Assembly (NCBI GenBank): GCA_964343305.1
Contig: CAYFJO010000232.1
Span: forward strand, 1-16,326
DNA: 16,326 nt
Origin: CAYFJO01 sp964343305
GTDB taxonomy: Bacteria > Planctomycetota > Planctomycetia > Pirellulales > Pirellulaceae
Direction of reading: 5' to 3'
The notes under the pieces were generated by a model, which saw only the letters and a list, made by a program, of their open reading frames with translations, was not told the DNA's origin and did not search any database. The position numbers and the translations under genes are program-made. Below, in pieces: positions 7,638-14,589 of the stretch (position 1 is its first letter; every line of letters begins with the position of its first letter).

Positions 7638-8615
7638 ATGTCGGACCGTCAACAAACTCCCCCCTCTCGGCTTCTCATCTATCTGCGTCTGTTTCGATTG
7701 CCCAACGTTTTCACGGCAATCGCGGATGTGACGATGGGCTTTCTGTTCGTGCGTGGTTCGCTCGATCCGCTCTCGGTTTACCTTTGCCTGGTCGTCGCTT
7801 CGTCGTTGCTGTACACCGCGGGGATGGTGCTCAACGACGTTTGCGACTTCGCGCAAGATCTGGATGAACGGCCACATCGCCCCATCCCGTCGGGGCAAAT
7901 CCCTGTGAAGTGGGCGACGTGGTTGGGATGCGAGATGCTATTCGTTGGTGTGGGGCTGGCGTGGCTTTCGGGATACTTGATCACGGGCAATGATGCCGTG
8001 GCGATTGGCTGGCGCGGCGGCGCGGTGGCGACGATCCTGGTCGCTTGCATTGTGTTGTATGACGCGTGGTTGAAGAAAACGCCCTTGGGGCCGATTGGCA
8101 TGGGCGCCTGCCGATTCTTCAACGTGTTGCTGGCGATGAGCGTTGCGACTTGGGTTGACGAGAACGCCATGTGGCGGCTGGGATATGACGAAAGTCAGTT
8201 GATGGTCGCGGGCGGCATCGGCGTTTACATCGTCGGCGTGACGTGGTTTGCTCGCAACGAGGCGAAGGACAGTAGTTCACTTCAACTGGGTCTGGCCGTC
8301 ATGGTGATGATCGGCGGGATGACGATGTTGGGTTACTATCCGGAATTCTCCGCGAAGCCGATTCGTTTGCAGCCAGAACATTGGTGGCCGATGCTGTTGC
8401 TGTTGTTGGGCTTTACGATCGTGCGACGTTGTTTCGTCGCCGTGATGGACCCACGGCCGGAATTCGTCCAGGCGGCTGTGAGACAATGCATTTTGTCGTT
8501 GATCGTGCTTGACGCCGCGATCTGTTTGACGGTCGCACCGGCATTCTGGGCAGTCGGTGTTTTGGCTTTGCTCGTACCAACGTTGCTGCTGGGCAAATGG
8601 GTTTATTCGACTTGA
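7638..8615 (+). CDS. UbiA-like integral membrane protein (EboC-like candidate)
   Basis: Multi-pass membrane protein of the UbiA prenyltransferase superfamily, 325 residues from the ATG at 7638 (a TTG at 7623 would add five). The first Asp-rich motif is NDVCDFAQD (66-74), followed by the characteristic DERPHRPIPSG. The second motif is reduced to LYDAWLKK (140-146), with one Asp instead of DxxxD, so prenyl transfer to a standard acceptor is not certain. About eight or nine hydrophobic segments follow. UbiA-like EboC of ebo clusters is one plausible relative, suggested by the nearby EboB-like gene and TIM-barrel isomerases. Other possibilities are enzymes of quinone, lipid or pigment prenylation. 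It starts 72 bases after the M23 gene on the same strand. Confidence 0.82.
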   Translation: MSDRQQTPPSRLLIYLRLFRLPNVFTAIADVTMGFLFVRGSLDPLSVYLCLVVASSLLYTAGMVLNDVCDFAQDLDERPHRPIPSGQIPVKWATWLGCEMLFVGVGLAWLSGYLITGNDAVAIGWRGGAVATILVACIVLYDAWLKKTPLGPIGMGACRFFNVLLAMSVATWVDENAMWRLGYDESQLMVAGGIGVYIVGVTWFARNEAKDSSSLQLGLAVMVMIGGMTMLGYYPEFSAKPIRLQPEHWWPMLLLLLGFTIVRRCFVAVMDPRPEFVQAAVRQCILSLIVLDAAICLTVAPAFWAVGVLALLVPTLLLGKWVYST

Positions 8616-8625
8616 TTACCTGGTT

Positions 8626-8641
8626 GCCTTTGTGCCTTTGT
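8626..8641 (+). repeat. GCCTTTGT direct repeat, two copies
   Basis: Two exact adjacent copies of the octamer GCCTTTGT lie 10 bases after the UbiA-like gene stop, in the 99-base spacer before the RHH/HNH pair. No inverted repeat or terminator is visible in this spacer. Confidence 0.55.
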
Positions 8642-8714
8642 TCGTAGTGGATGTTCAAAGGCTCGTTTTGTAGAATGAATGTGTGAATCTCGACCAATCC
8701 TTAGAGTGAAAATC

Positions 8715-9095
8715 ATGAGTGCCGAAGTGACGCTCACATTGCCCGACACGCTGCTGGAACGTGCGCAACGTTGGGCCGAGCATTCCGGCCGGTCGGTGGA
8801 CGAACTGCTGGCTGAGGCCATCGAATTGTCGCTGTCACCGCTCGGTGAAGCACCCAAACCCGTGGCGTCATGGACCGACGCGGAATTGACCGAAGCGTGT
8901 GATTCCGAGTCGGATGTAAGCGATGAACGGCGTCTCAGCGAATTGCTTGAATTCCAACGCGAATCACAACTAACCAAATCCGACGCCGCGGAATTGCGTC
9001 AACGCATGGTTGTTTATCAAGAAGGGTTGTTGCGCAAGGCAATCGCTCTGCGTGAAGCAGTTCGGCGCGGGTTGCGGGAGCCACTTGCGTCGTGA
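8715..9095 (+). CDS. Ribbon-helix-helix-like small protein paired with HNH nuclease
   Basis: Protein of 126 residues from the ATG at 8715. Residues 3-40 (VTLTLPDTLLERAQRWAEHS, then SVDELLAEAIE) have the strand-helix-helix pattern of CopG/Arc-type DNA-binding or antitoxin proteins. The C-terminal half is acidic then helical, with a segment ending in LLRKAIALREAVRRGL. Its stop overlaps the start of the HNH gene by four bases (GTGA), so the two are translationally coupled. Similar small protein plus HNH pairs are frequent in cyanobacteria and other bacteria, from memory. It may regulate, inhibit or guide the HNH protein; no toxin-antitoxin activity can be claimed. An upstream start at 8679 would add twelve residues without better signals. 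Confidence 0.72.
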   Translation: MSAEVTLTLPDTLLERAQRWAEHSGRSVDELLAEAIELSLSPLGEAPKPVASWTDAELTEACDSESDVSDERRLSELLEFQRESQLTKSDAAELRQRMVVYQEGLLRKAIALREAVRRGLREPLAS

Positions 9096-9523
9096 GCAAG
9101 TACATCTCCGACGAACTGCGGCATCGCGTGCGTGAACAAGCCGCAAATCGGTGTGGGTATTGTTTAAGCCCCCAACACCTTGTCCTCGGTACGCTTGAAA
9201 TCGAACACATTGTTCCACGGAGCAAAGGTGGAGCAAGCGAGGAATCAAACTTGTGGTTGGCTTGCCGTCTGTGCAACAATTTCAAATCGGATCAAACCGA
9301 ATCGGTGGATCCACAAACCAACCAGAGGTTGCCTCTTTTTAACCCGCGGCAGCAAGCTTGGGCAGATCATTTTTTTTGGAGCGACGATGGGACTCGTATT
9401 TTGGGCGCGACGCCATATGGACGCGTAACTGTTGTCGCCTTGCAACTGAACAACCTTGTCGCGGTGATGGTCCGAAGGAATTGGGTCGCCGCAGGTTGGC
9501 ATCCACCCAAGGATGGTGGATGA
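9092..9523 (+). CDS. HNH endonuclease
   Basis: Small HNH-family nuclease of 143 residues, likely a metal-dependent DNA cutter. The zinc-binding knuckles are C21/C24 (CGYC) and C58/C61 (CRLC); the catalytic core is IEHIVPRSKGG with H39, followed by N53 (ESNLWLAC) and N62 (CNNFKSD). The C-terminal part (FNPRQQAWADHFFW, then GRVTVVALQLNN) fits the compact stand-alone type seen after RHH-like partners. It starts at GTG, overlapping the previous stop by four bases, with GGGAG about 13 bases upstream. Its stop lies 22 bases before the second isomerase, so the pair sits between the UbiA-like and isomerase genes on one strand. No flanking integrase or direct repeats mark it as a mobile unit. Confidence 0.92.
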   Translation: MSKYISDELRHRVREQAANRCGYCLSPQHLVLGTLEIEHIVPRSKGGASEESNLWLACRLCNNFKSDQTESVDPQTNQRLPLFNPRQQAWADHFFWSDDGTRILGATPYGRVTVVALQLNNLVAVMVRRNWVAAGWHPPKDGG

Positions 9524-9545
9524 GTCTTGGCTTACAGGATCTTTT

Positions 9546-10382
9546 ATGTTGCTTGGCTACAACACCAACGGACTTGCTCATCACGACCCGATCGACGCGG
9601 TCGAGTTGTTGGCCGAGATTGGTTACAAAAGTGTCGCGATTGCGATCGACCATGGGACTCTGAACCCGCTTGTCGAGGACTTCAGTCACAAAATCGAGCA
9701 CATGCAAAGTGTGCTCCAGCGATGTGGCACGCGAAGTGTCATCGAAACCGGCGCACGATTTTTGCTCGACCGGGCGACGAAGCACGAGCCGACGTTAATG
9801 ACGGCCGATTTGGGCGGGCGGCAACGTCGGATTGACTTTCTTTGCCGTGCGATCGACATCGCTCGAGATCTGGGCAGCGACTGCGTTTCGTTTTGGTCCG
9901 GCATTTTGCGTGACGAAGCGTCCGATGATGAAGCACTACAACGGCTTGTTTTCGGTTTGCGGCAAGTTGTGGACTATGCGGAAGAGCAAGGGGTTACGCT
10001 CGGCTTTGAACCCGAACCGGGCATGTTCGTCGATACAATGACCAGCTACAAACGGCTCCTTCAATGGATCGACGTGCCACATTTTCGTTTGACGATGGAC
10101 GTGGGGCATTTGCACTGCCAAGGTGAAACGCCGATTGAAGATTTCATTCGCGAGTGGGGATCGCGCATTGTGAACGTTCACATCGAAGACATGCGAGACG
10201 GCGTACACGAACATCTGATGTTCGGCGAAGGCGAGATGGATTTCCCACCGATCATCGATGCTTTGACAGAAGTTGGTTATAACGGCGGGCTGCACGTTGA
10301 ACTGAGCCGACACAGTCACGATGGTCCGAACGCAGCTCGGCAGGCTTTTGAGTTTCTTCGACCGTTACTGAAAAACAAGTGA
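9546..10382 (+). CDS. Sugar-phosphate isomerase/epimerase, TIM barrel (second paralogue)
   Basis: TIM-barrel isomerase/epimerase of 278 residues. Likely metal and acid residues are E155 in GFEPEPG, D185 and H188 in TMDVGHLHC, H212 in VHIED and E252 in HVELSRHSH. Each block has its counterpart in the 5787-6647 protein, including EPEP, D(I/V)GH, H.ED, the H.HL segment and the final VEL. The start at 9546 has AGGA seven bases upstream. An in-frame ATG at 9513 overlaps the HNH gene and would add eleven residues, but has no better signal. The gene ends five bases before a strong palindrome. The substrate is unknown; polyol or sugar epimerisation is the family norm. Confidence 0.87.
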   Translation: MLLGYNTNGLAHHDPIDAVELLAEIGYKSVAIAIDHGTLNPLVEDFSHKIEHMQSVLQRCGTRSVIETGARFLLDRATKHEPTLMTADLGGRQRRIDFLCRAIDIARDLGSDCVSFWSGILRDEASDDEALQRLVFGLRQVVDYAEEQGVTLGFEPEPGMFVDTMTSYKRLLQWIDVPHFRLTMDVGHLHCQGETPIEDFIREWGSRIVNVHIEDMRDGVHEHLMFGEGEMDFPPIIDALTEVGYNGGLHVELSRHSHDGPNAARQAFEFLRPLLKNK

Positions 10383-10386
10383 TGAC

Positions 10387-10449
10387 AACGCAGAGACGCT
10401 GAGGAACGCAGAGAATTCTCCACTCAGCGTTCCTCAGCGTCTCTGCGTT
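10387..10449. terminator. Perfect 23-bp inverted repeat between convergent genes
   Basis: The arms 10387-10409 (starts AACGCAGAGACG) and 10427-10449 (ends CGTCTCTGCGTT) are exact reverse complements across a 17-base loop. The loop holds a palindrome of its own, GAGAATTCTC (10411-10420). It lies five bases after the second isomerase stop and about 26 bases past the stop of the opposite-strand membrane protein. A bidirectional terminator or mRNA 3'-end stabiliser is plausible. No T-tract follows on either strand, so Rho-independent function is not proven. GCAGAGACGC-type words also make it a candidate dispersed repeat. Confidence 0.65.
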
Positions 10450-10475
10450 TCCAATCTTGTCCGAATTGTAGGAAC

Positions 10476-10961
10476 CTACTGAATCAAGTTCATCACGACG
10501 CCAATCGTAAACAAACCAGCAATAACAGCCATCGTAATTCCAGCGAACATCCAGAATCCGTTTTGAGCGGCGACCGCTTGCTCCAAGCGATCGGTCGATT
10601 GCTGCCGCGAGTAATTGCGCATTTCGATCTGTGCTTTGAGCAAAACCAACGCACCAACGATTAATGTGAGTGCGAATACGCCACTTATCACACACCTCGT
10701 TACACGCGTGGGGACATCGAACGAACTATCCTCGTTATTGACGGTCGACAGCAAGTAGATGGTCAACAACATCATGATTGTGCCAATCGCGAGCAGAAGA
10801 ATTGCCAGCATGATCATCCATGGTCGAGTCCGATCCATTTGACTTGCGATCTCAAAAAGAACGCCGCCTTCCGCATCGTCCCATTCTGTGGACTTTGATT
10901 CCCCTTCGACGCTGGCCGGGGATGCGTAAGGATTTTGAAACTGGTCCATCGCTTGGGTCAC
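10476..10961 (-). CDS. Three-helix membrane protein with NPYASP motif
   Basis: Function unknown. The 161-residue protein has a polar N-terminus with NPYASP (residues 10-15), a motif I associate with planctomycete membrane proteins. It has three hydrophobic segments: about 48-71 (WMIMLAILLLAIGTIMMLL), 86-108 and 135-158. Between helices two and three is an Arg- and Gln-rich helix ending in AVAAQNGFW. It starts at a GTG whose four bases overlap the stop of the upstream gene; an ATG at 10949 (MDQFQNPY) is an equally good start. It is probably the last gene of the minus-strand M23 transcript. The stop codon lies in a small GTAGG/CCTAC palindrome. The AxAxQxxFW segment also occurs in the upstream gene, suggesting tandem duplication. 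Confidence 0.75.
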   Translation of the reverse strand: MTQAMDQFQNPYASPASVEGESKSTEWDDAEGGVLFEIASQMDRTRPWMIMLAILLLAIGTIMMLLTIYLLSTVNNEDSSFDVPTRVTRCVISGVFALTLIVGALVLLKAQIEMRNYSRQQSTDRLEQAVAAQNGFWMFAGITMAVIAGLFTIGVVMNLIQ

Positions 10962-11383
10962 ACGTCTAGCAACTCAAAGGCCAAAAACCGACACACGAAG
11001 ATTCCCACAAGAAGGAAGAGCAAAACCAGTAGGGCAACCCAAAACCGATGCTGCACCGCCATTGCGCGAGGCAGCATGCCAATCAGTTCCTCGCGAAGTG
11101 TCTTTCGAAGTGCTGCAACATATGAAAGAAGGAAAAGCGCGGGAATGATGAGAAGTACACTGATGATCACGGCAATGCCGATATCAACAAAGATCGAGTC
11201 CAGCGAATCGACTCTCGATATGGTTGTTGCGAGCCGAATAAAGCGCGCGACGACCAGCACGACGAATGACCATCCAAGGGTCCCCGCCCAAGCCATCGTT
11301 CCTGTGAGTCGTCTGCGAAGTTGAGTGGTCAGGACAACTGAACTGGCGGCGCCGGGAACGTCGTGGCTTGGTTCTGATTGCAC
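10958..11383 (-). CDS. Three-helix membrane protein, apparent paralogue of the next gene
   Basis: Function unknown, 141 residues, starting at GTG 11383. Hydrophobic segments lie near residues 30-50, 67-90 and 113-137. The segment RAMAVQHRFW before the third helix parallels QAVAAQNGFW in the following gene, and the helix spacing is alike, so the two are probably diverged tandem duplicates. The NPYASP motif is absent here. The stop overlaps the next start by four bases (translational coupling). The gene begins 27 bases after the stop of the M23 gene on the same strand, so the three may form an operon. Confidence 0.68.
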   Translation of the reverse strand: MQSEPSHDVPGAASSVVLTTQLRRRLTGTMAWAGTLGWSFVVLVVARFIRLATTISRVDSLDSIFVDIGIAVIISVLLIIPALFLLSYVAALRKTLREELIGMLPRAMAVQHRFWVALLVLLFLLVGIFVCRFLAFELLDV

Positions 11384-11410
11384 GAATCGGGCTCGATGGA
11401 TGACAGATAG

Positions 11411-12505
11411 TTACAGGTCCAGATCCATGATGTTCCAGCCCTCTTCGATGTTTACACCGTTCAACTCTTGCCAGCCGCTGGTCGAAAGAACTTTGAAGCG
11501 ATATCGGCCTGGGATCGAGAATCCGTCGCGATCGGTCATGGTGAAATGTAGGTGTGGAACGCCGCTGGCTCCAGAATTGCCAACGCGGGCAAGCATCTGG
11601 CCCGCCTCGACTTTGTCTCCCTTTTTGATGACCAGTGAGTCTTTCCGCAGATGCCCGTAATCGGCGTAGATTCCGCCACCGCAGTCGATGCGGACATAAT
11701 TGGCGTACGAACCCGGTCCGGGTCTGCCGATCGGATGGTCGTTGTGATGGTCCTTGGCGGTGACGATCACACCATCGGCAACCGCGTAGACGGGCTGTTG
11801 CCAGGCGAAATGGTTTTCCTTGACATTGACGCCTTGATGCAGACGTCCGTCGATTTGGATGACGATGTCGTAGGCAAAAATCGACCAGTGTTTCTTTTGA
11901 TGATGACGGTTTTCGTCAACCAACGCGTGCCAGCGTCCCTTGAGCGGTAGCTGAAACGTGTACGAACTGGGACGTTGCGCGGAATAGGATTTCCAACGTT
12001 CGAGATTCTTTTGGTAGAGCGAGCTTTCCTTATTCTCGCCGCGATGGAATAGCACGTCTCGCATCATGTAAGCGGCACAATGTGGCAACTTGTTTCGTTC
12101 GCACCAGATGTAGAGTTTGATCTTCTCACGCTCCAATTGTAGGCCGTCTCGCGAACGCTCTTCAAGTGATAAGTATTGCTTCAAGAATGCTTCATGCTTG
12201 TCCACCCATGAGACGATTCGCCAGAGGATTTGGTGCTGTAGGTTGGATTGTCCATACTGCGGCATTGCATATTCACCCGCATCAACGCGTTTGGGCTGCA
12301 TGGCCGGCAATGCACTGATCAATGGCAGACACAATGACTCATTTTCGCATGGCTGATTGAGCGGCGAGTTTTCGTTCCGCAACTCATAAGTCTCAGGAGT
12401 TGGCGGAGGGGCAACCGGTTTTACGCGGCGACCGATTACAGTGGCCTGTGCAAGAACCAAATACGGCAGCAGACAAAGAGTGATTGCAAGCGAAAGGCGA
12501 TTCAT
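11411..12505 (-). CDS. Exported M23 family metallopeptidase, second, with long N-terminal region
   Basis: Probable secreted or periplasmic zinc peptidase, 364 residues from the ATG at 12505. Residues 1-21 (MNRLSLAITLCLLPYLVLAQ) form a signal peptide; the frame is open 27 codons further upstream but lacks any such logic. Residues 22-225 are unrecognised, Pro-rich at first, then helical with Cys residues. The M23 domain lies at about 235-350, with YDIVIQIDGRLHQG, the conserved turn QPVYAVADGVIVTAK, YGHL and the active-site HLHF. Compared with the 6759-7565 protein it shares the same motif order but has a much longer N-terminal part. It heads a minus-strand run of three genes. Substrate is unknown; peptidoglycan is the usual target. 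Confidence 0.85.
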   Translation of the reverse strand: MNRLSLAITLCLLPYLVLAQATVIGRRVKPVAPPPTPETYELRNENSPLNQPCENESLCLPLISALPAMQPKRVDAGEYAMPQYGQSNLQHQILWRIVSWVDKHEAFLKQYLSLEERSRDGLQLEREKIKLYIWCERNKLPHCAAYMMRDVLFHRGENKESSLYQKNLERWKSYSAQRPSSYTFQLPLKGRWHALVDENRHHQKKHWSIFAYDIVIQIDGRLHQGVNVKENHFAWQQPVYAVADGVIVTAKDHHNDHPIGRPGPGSYANYVRIDCGGGIYADYGHLRKDSLVIKKGDKVEAGQMLARVGNSGASGVPHLHFTMTDRDGFSIPGRYRFKVLSTSGWQELNGVNIEEGWNIMDLDL

Positions 12506-12592
12506 CGGTGATCTAATTCCACAGTGCCCCCGTGTGGATTTATCATATCGCTCGACGAGAATTTGCACAAACGAACGTTCGTGCAAGGAAGA

Positions 12593-12624
12593 GACTTCCG
12601 AAGTTTCGGAGAACTTCGGAAGTC
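12593..12624. repeat. 13-bp inverted repeat after the DUF1080 gene
   Basis: Arms 12593-12605 (GACTTCCGAAGTT) and 12612-12624 (AACTTCGGAAGTC) are exact reverse complements with a 6-base loop. It begins about 13 bases beyond the DUF1080 stop on the minus strand, a terminator-like position, but no T-run follows. Next to it lies a 12-base palindrome ACGAACGTTCGT (12571-12582) flanked by TTGCAC and GTGCAA, a possible operator upstream of the M23 gene. Confidence 0.6.
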
Positions 12625-12637
12625 TGAGATCGATGGA

Positions 12638-13345
12638 TTACTTCAGTGTTTTGAGCTTGATGTTACGGAATTGTACGATCATTGGCGGACCGGCGTGTAG
12701 TTGCAATGCCAGGATGCCCGATTCGCGGCGTTCCTTCTTGTCGTTGTCGATGCAATCGGTTGTCGTGACGCCATTGATCTTGTGGACGAAATGGAATCCC
12801 TTGGCGATGATGTGATAGTCGTTCCAGTCTTCTTTCTTGATCGACTTTTGAATCTCGGCCGATTTGCCGATCTTCTCGATGACTTCCTTCTTGAATTTTC
12901 CATCTTCACGCGACAGCACCGTTTTGTCGCCTCGTAGCGATAGAACGCCACGAAATTTCTCGCCGTACAAAATGCCAGAATATGTGTTGCCGGCTTCGAA
13001 GTCCGCCTGATAACCACCCACGACCCAATTGTTCTTGTCGGCCACAAAGCTGCGGTATTGAATGCCAGAGTTGCCGCCGACGATCTTGTATTGCAGCCTC
13101 AGTTCAAAGTCCTTCAACTCGCCACCTTTCCAAATGATGAACGTGTTTCCTTTGGTGGGATTGTCCGATGTCGTTTGGCCGGTGATCGCGCCGTCTTTGA
13201 CACTCCAGAATTTTGGATTGCCGTCCCAGTTTTCGAGCGACTTGCCGTCGAAGATCGATTTAAAGCCGTCATTATCTTCCGCTTGCGCGACACCGAAACA
13301 TCCGAGAAGGGTTAGTAAGCAAACGTAAACATAGAATCGCTTCAT
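12638..13345 (-). CDS. Exported DUF1080 (3-keto-disaccharide hydrolase family) protein
   Basis: Secreted or periplasmic protein of 235 residues. A signal peptide spans residues 1-22 (MKRFYVYVCLLTLLGC, then AQA/ED); an LLGC sequence within it could act as a weak lipobox. The mature part begins GFKSIFDGKSLENWDGNP, the hallmark of PF06439, followed by FWSVKDGAITGQT, ELRLQYKI, NSGIQYRS and a C-terminal IKLKTLK. The family has a concanavalin-like fold and is expanded in Planctomycetes and Bacteroidetes; members act on 3-keto-glycosides, but the reaction here is not shown by sequence. The ATG at 13345 has AAAGGA eight bases upstream, favouring it over an upstream start at 13387. A REP-like doublet separates it from the TatD gene. 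Confidence 0.9.
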   Translation of the reverse strand: MKRFYVYVCLLTLLGCFGVAQAEDNDGFKSIFDGKSLENWDGNPKFWSVKDGAITGQTTSDNPTKGNTFIIWKGGELKDFELRLQYKIVGGNSGIQYRSFVADKNNWVVGGYQADFEAGNTYSGILYGEKFRGVLSLRGDKTVLSREDGKFKKEVIEKIGKSAEIQKSIKKEDWNDYHIIAKGFHFVHKINGVTTTDCIDNDKKERRESGILALQLHAGPPMIVQFRNIKLKTLK

Positions 13346-13458
13346 GGTTCGTTCCTTTTCTCGATCTTGAATGGGGTAGGTTGCCAAGGTGGCTTATCAG
13401 CACGGCTATTGTAGTCGCAATTCAAACTGGTTGCACCCGACCCCGTTTAATTGGGTGT

Positions 13459-13509
13459 GTAGAGCAATTGTCTCAATTGCATCCGGAACAATTGGGACAA
13501 TTGTTCTAC
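13459..13509. repeat. REP-like inverted doublet, GTAG-headed, CAATTG family
   Basis: The plus unit is GTAGA, stem GCAATTG/CAATTGC and loop TCT. The minus unit, read from 13509, is GTAGA, stem ACAATTG/CAATTGT and loop TCC. One stem pair changes from G-C to A-T between copies. The units meet at a shared palindrome TCCGGA. The element begins GTAG and ends CTAC. It lies 12 bases after the TatD stop and about 115 bases before the DUF1080 start. No T-run suggests a simple terminator. Confidence 0.78.
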
Positions 13510-13521
13510 ATTGAGCGAGTC

Positions 13522-14367
13522 CTAGGAAACGCTCGATTCGACTTCCTGTGCACGTGCTTCCGGCGGTGTGAATTGGAAGTTCTGGCTTTGGCTGAAAAGT
13601 TCCAGCGGATTCTCGTAGACAACTTTGCGGATCAAGCTCTCGGCGTGTCCCCGGCGGCGCATTTCGAAAATGAAATCGGGGACGGCGGTTGGTTTCGAGG
13701 GGCCCCAGTCGCCGGCTGAGTTGACGCACAGGCGTTCGGGACCATACATTTCGACCATGTCGCATGCTCGCTGCGGCGTGCATTTGCTCACCGGATAAAG
13801 TGTCATGCCGGCCCAGAAGCCTTCTTCGATGACGTGACGCACTGTGTGTTCTTCGACGTGATCGACCAGCACTCGGCTCCGATCGATGCGCGAGTCGTCG
13901 CACAGCATGTCGAGGATCATGCGCGTGCCCATGAACTTGTCTTCCAAGTGCGGTGTGTGGATCAGAATCTGCTGGTCGTATTTGATCGCCAGCTCCAGAT
14001 GCTCCATGAAAATCGTCGATTCGTTTTTGGTGTTTTTGTTTAGCCCGATTTCGCCGATGCCGAGCACGTTGGGCTTGTCCAGGAATTCGGGAATCATCGC
14101 GATGACTTCGCGCGACAGTTCAACGTTCTCGGCTTCTTTGGCGTTGATACACAACCATGTGTAGTGCTGGATGCCGTATTGCGCGGCTCGGTTCGGTTCG
14201 ACCTCGGTCAGTTGATGGAAGTAGTCGCGAAATCCGTGGACCGTGCCGCGATCGAAGCCGGCCCAAAATGCAGGTTCGCTGAGGCCAACGCAGTTCATTT
14301 TGGCCAACGTCTCGTAGTCATCCGTCACGCGCGAGACCATGTGGATGTGGGGATCGAAATAGTACAT
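13522..14367 (-). CDS. TatD-family metal-dependent hydrolase, EboB-like
   Basis: Amidohydrolase-fold TIM-barrel protein, 281 residues. The metal centre is visible: H7 and H9 (DPHIHM), E106 (GIGEIGL), H137 and H140 (LIHTPH), H170 (VDHVEEHT) and D220 (SAGDWG). The opening DPHIHMVSRVTDDYE and the DWGPSKPTAVP block differ from DNA-cleaving TatD nucleases and match my recollection of EboB proteins from ebo metabolite-trafficking clusters. The C-terminal 15 residues are acidic and unlike the family. The start at 14367 has AAGGA about seven bases upstream. The 5' end and upstream spacer reappear after the 100-N gap as an exact 55-base copy, which is an assembly artefact, not a second gene. Hydrolysis is expected; the substrate is unknown. 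Confidence 0.88.
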   Translation of the reverse strand: MYYFDPHIHMVSRVTDDYETLAKMNCVGLSEPAFWAGFDRGTVHGFRDYFHQLTEVEPNRAAQYGIQHYTWLCINAKEAENVELSREVIAMIPEFLDKPNVLGIGEIGLNKNTKNESTIFMEHLELAIKYDQQILIHTPHLEDKFMGTRMILDMLCDDSRIDRSRVLVDHVEEHTVRHVIEEGFWAGMTLYPVSKCTPQRACDMVEMYGPERLCVNSAGDWGPSKPTAVPDFIFEMRRRGHAESLIRKVVYENPLELFSQSQNFQFTPPEARAQEVESSVS

Positions 14368-14551
14368 TGTGTTGTCCTTGATTTCGTATGCTCGTTNNNN
14401 NNNNNNNNNNNNNNNNNNNNNNNNNNNNNNNNNNNNNNNNNNNNNNNNNNNNNNNNNNNNNNNNNNNNNNNNNNNNNNNNNNNNNNNNNNNNNNNNTGGA
14501 TGTGGGGATCGAAATAGTACATTGTGTTGTCCTTGATTTCGTATGCTCGTT
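14342..14551. other. 100-N scaffold gap flanked by exact 55-base duplication
   Basis: Positions 14397-14496 are exactly 100 N. The 55 bases before it (14342-14396) are identical to the 55 bases after it (14497-14551). This is the signature of two contigs that overlap by a k-mer of 55 but were scaffolded with a default gap. The true sequence most likely joins directly, with the duplicate and Ns removed, leaving the TatD-family start codon and a normal upstream region. Confidence 0.9.
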
Positions 14552-14589
14552 TTACAAGTTCCGGATTTCTTGTTTTCCTGCGCGCATTT

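Noticed and set aside
8715..9523. Homing endonuclease or insertion sequence
   Set aside because: There is no intron, intein, terminal inverted repeat or target duplication around the pair.
10387..10449. Classical Rho-independent terminator
   Set aside because: The stem is excellent but no T-run follows on either strand; it is kept as a terminator candidate only.
13522..14367. TatD DNase
   Set aside because: The metal ligands fit the superfamily, but the N-terminal and DWG blocks look like the EboB branch rather than TatD nuclease.
14325..14522. A second apparent TatD-family start codon after the N run
   Set aside because: It comes from the exact 55-base copy flanking the scaffold gap; the sequence after it does not encode the protein.
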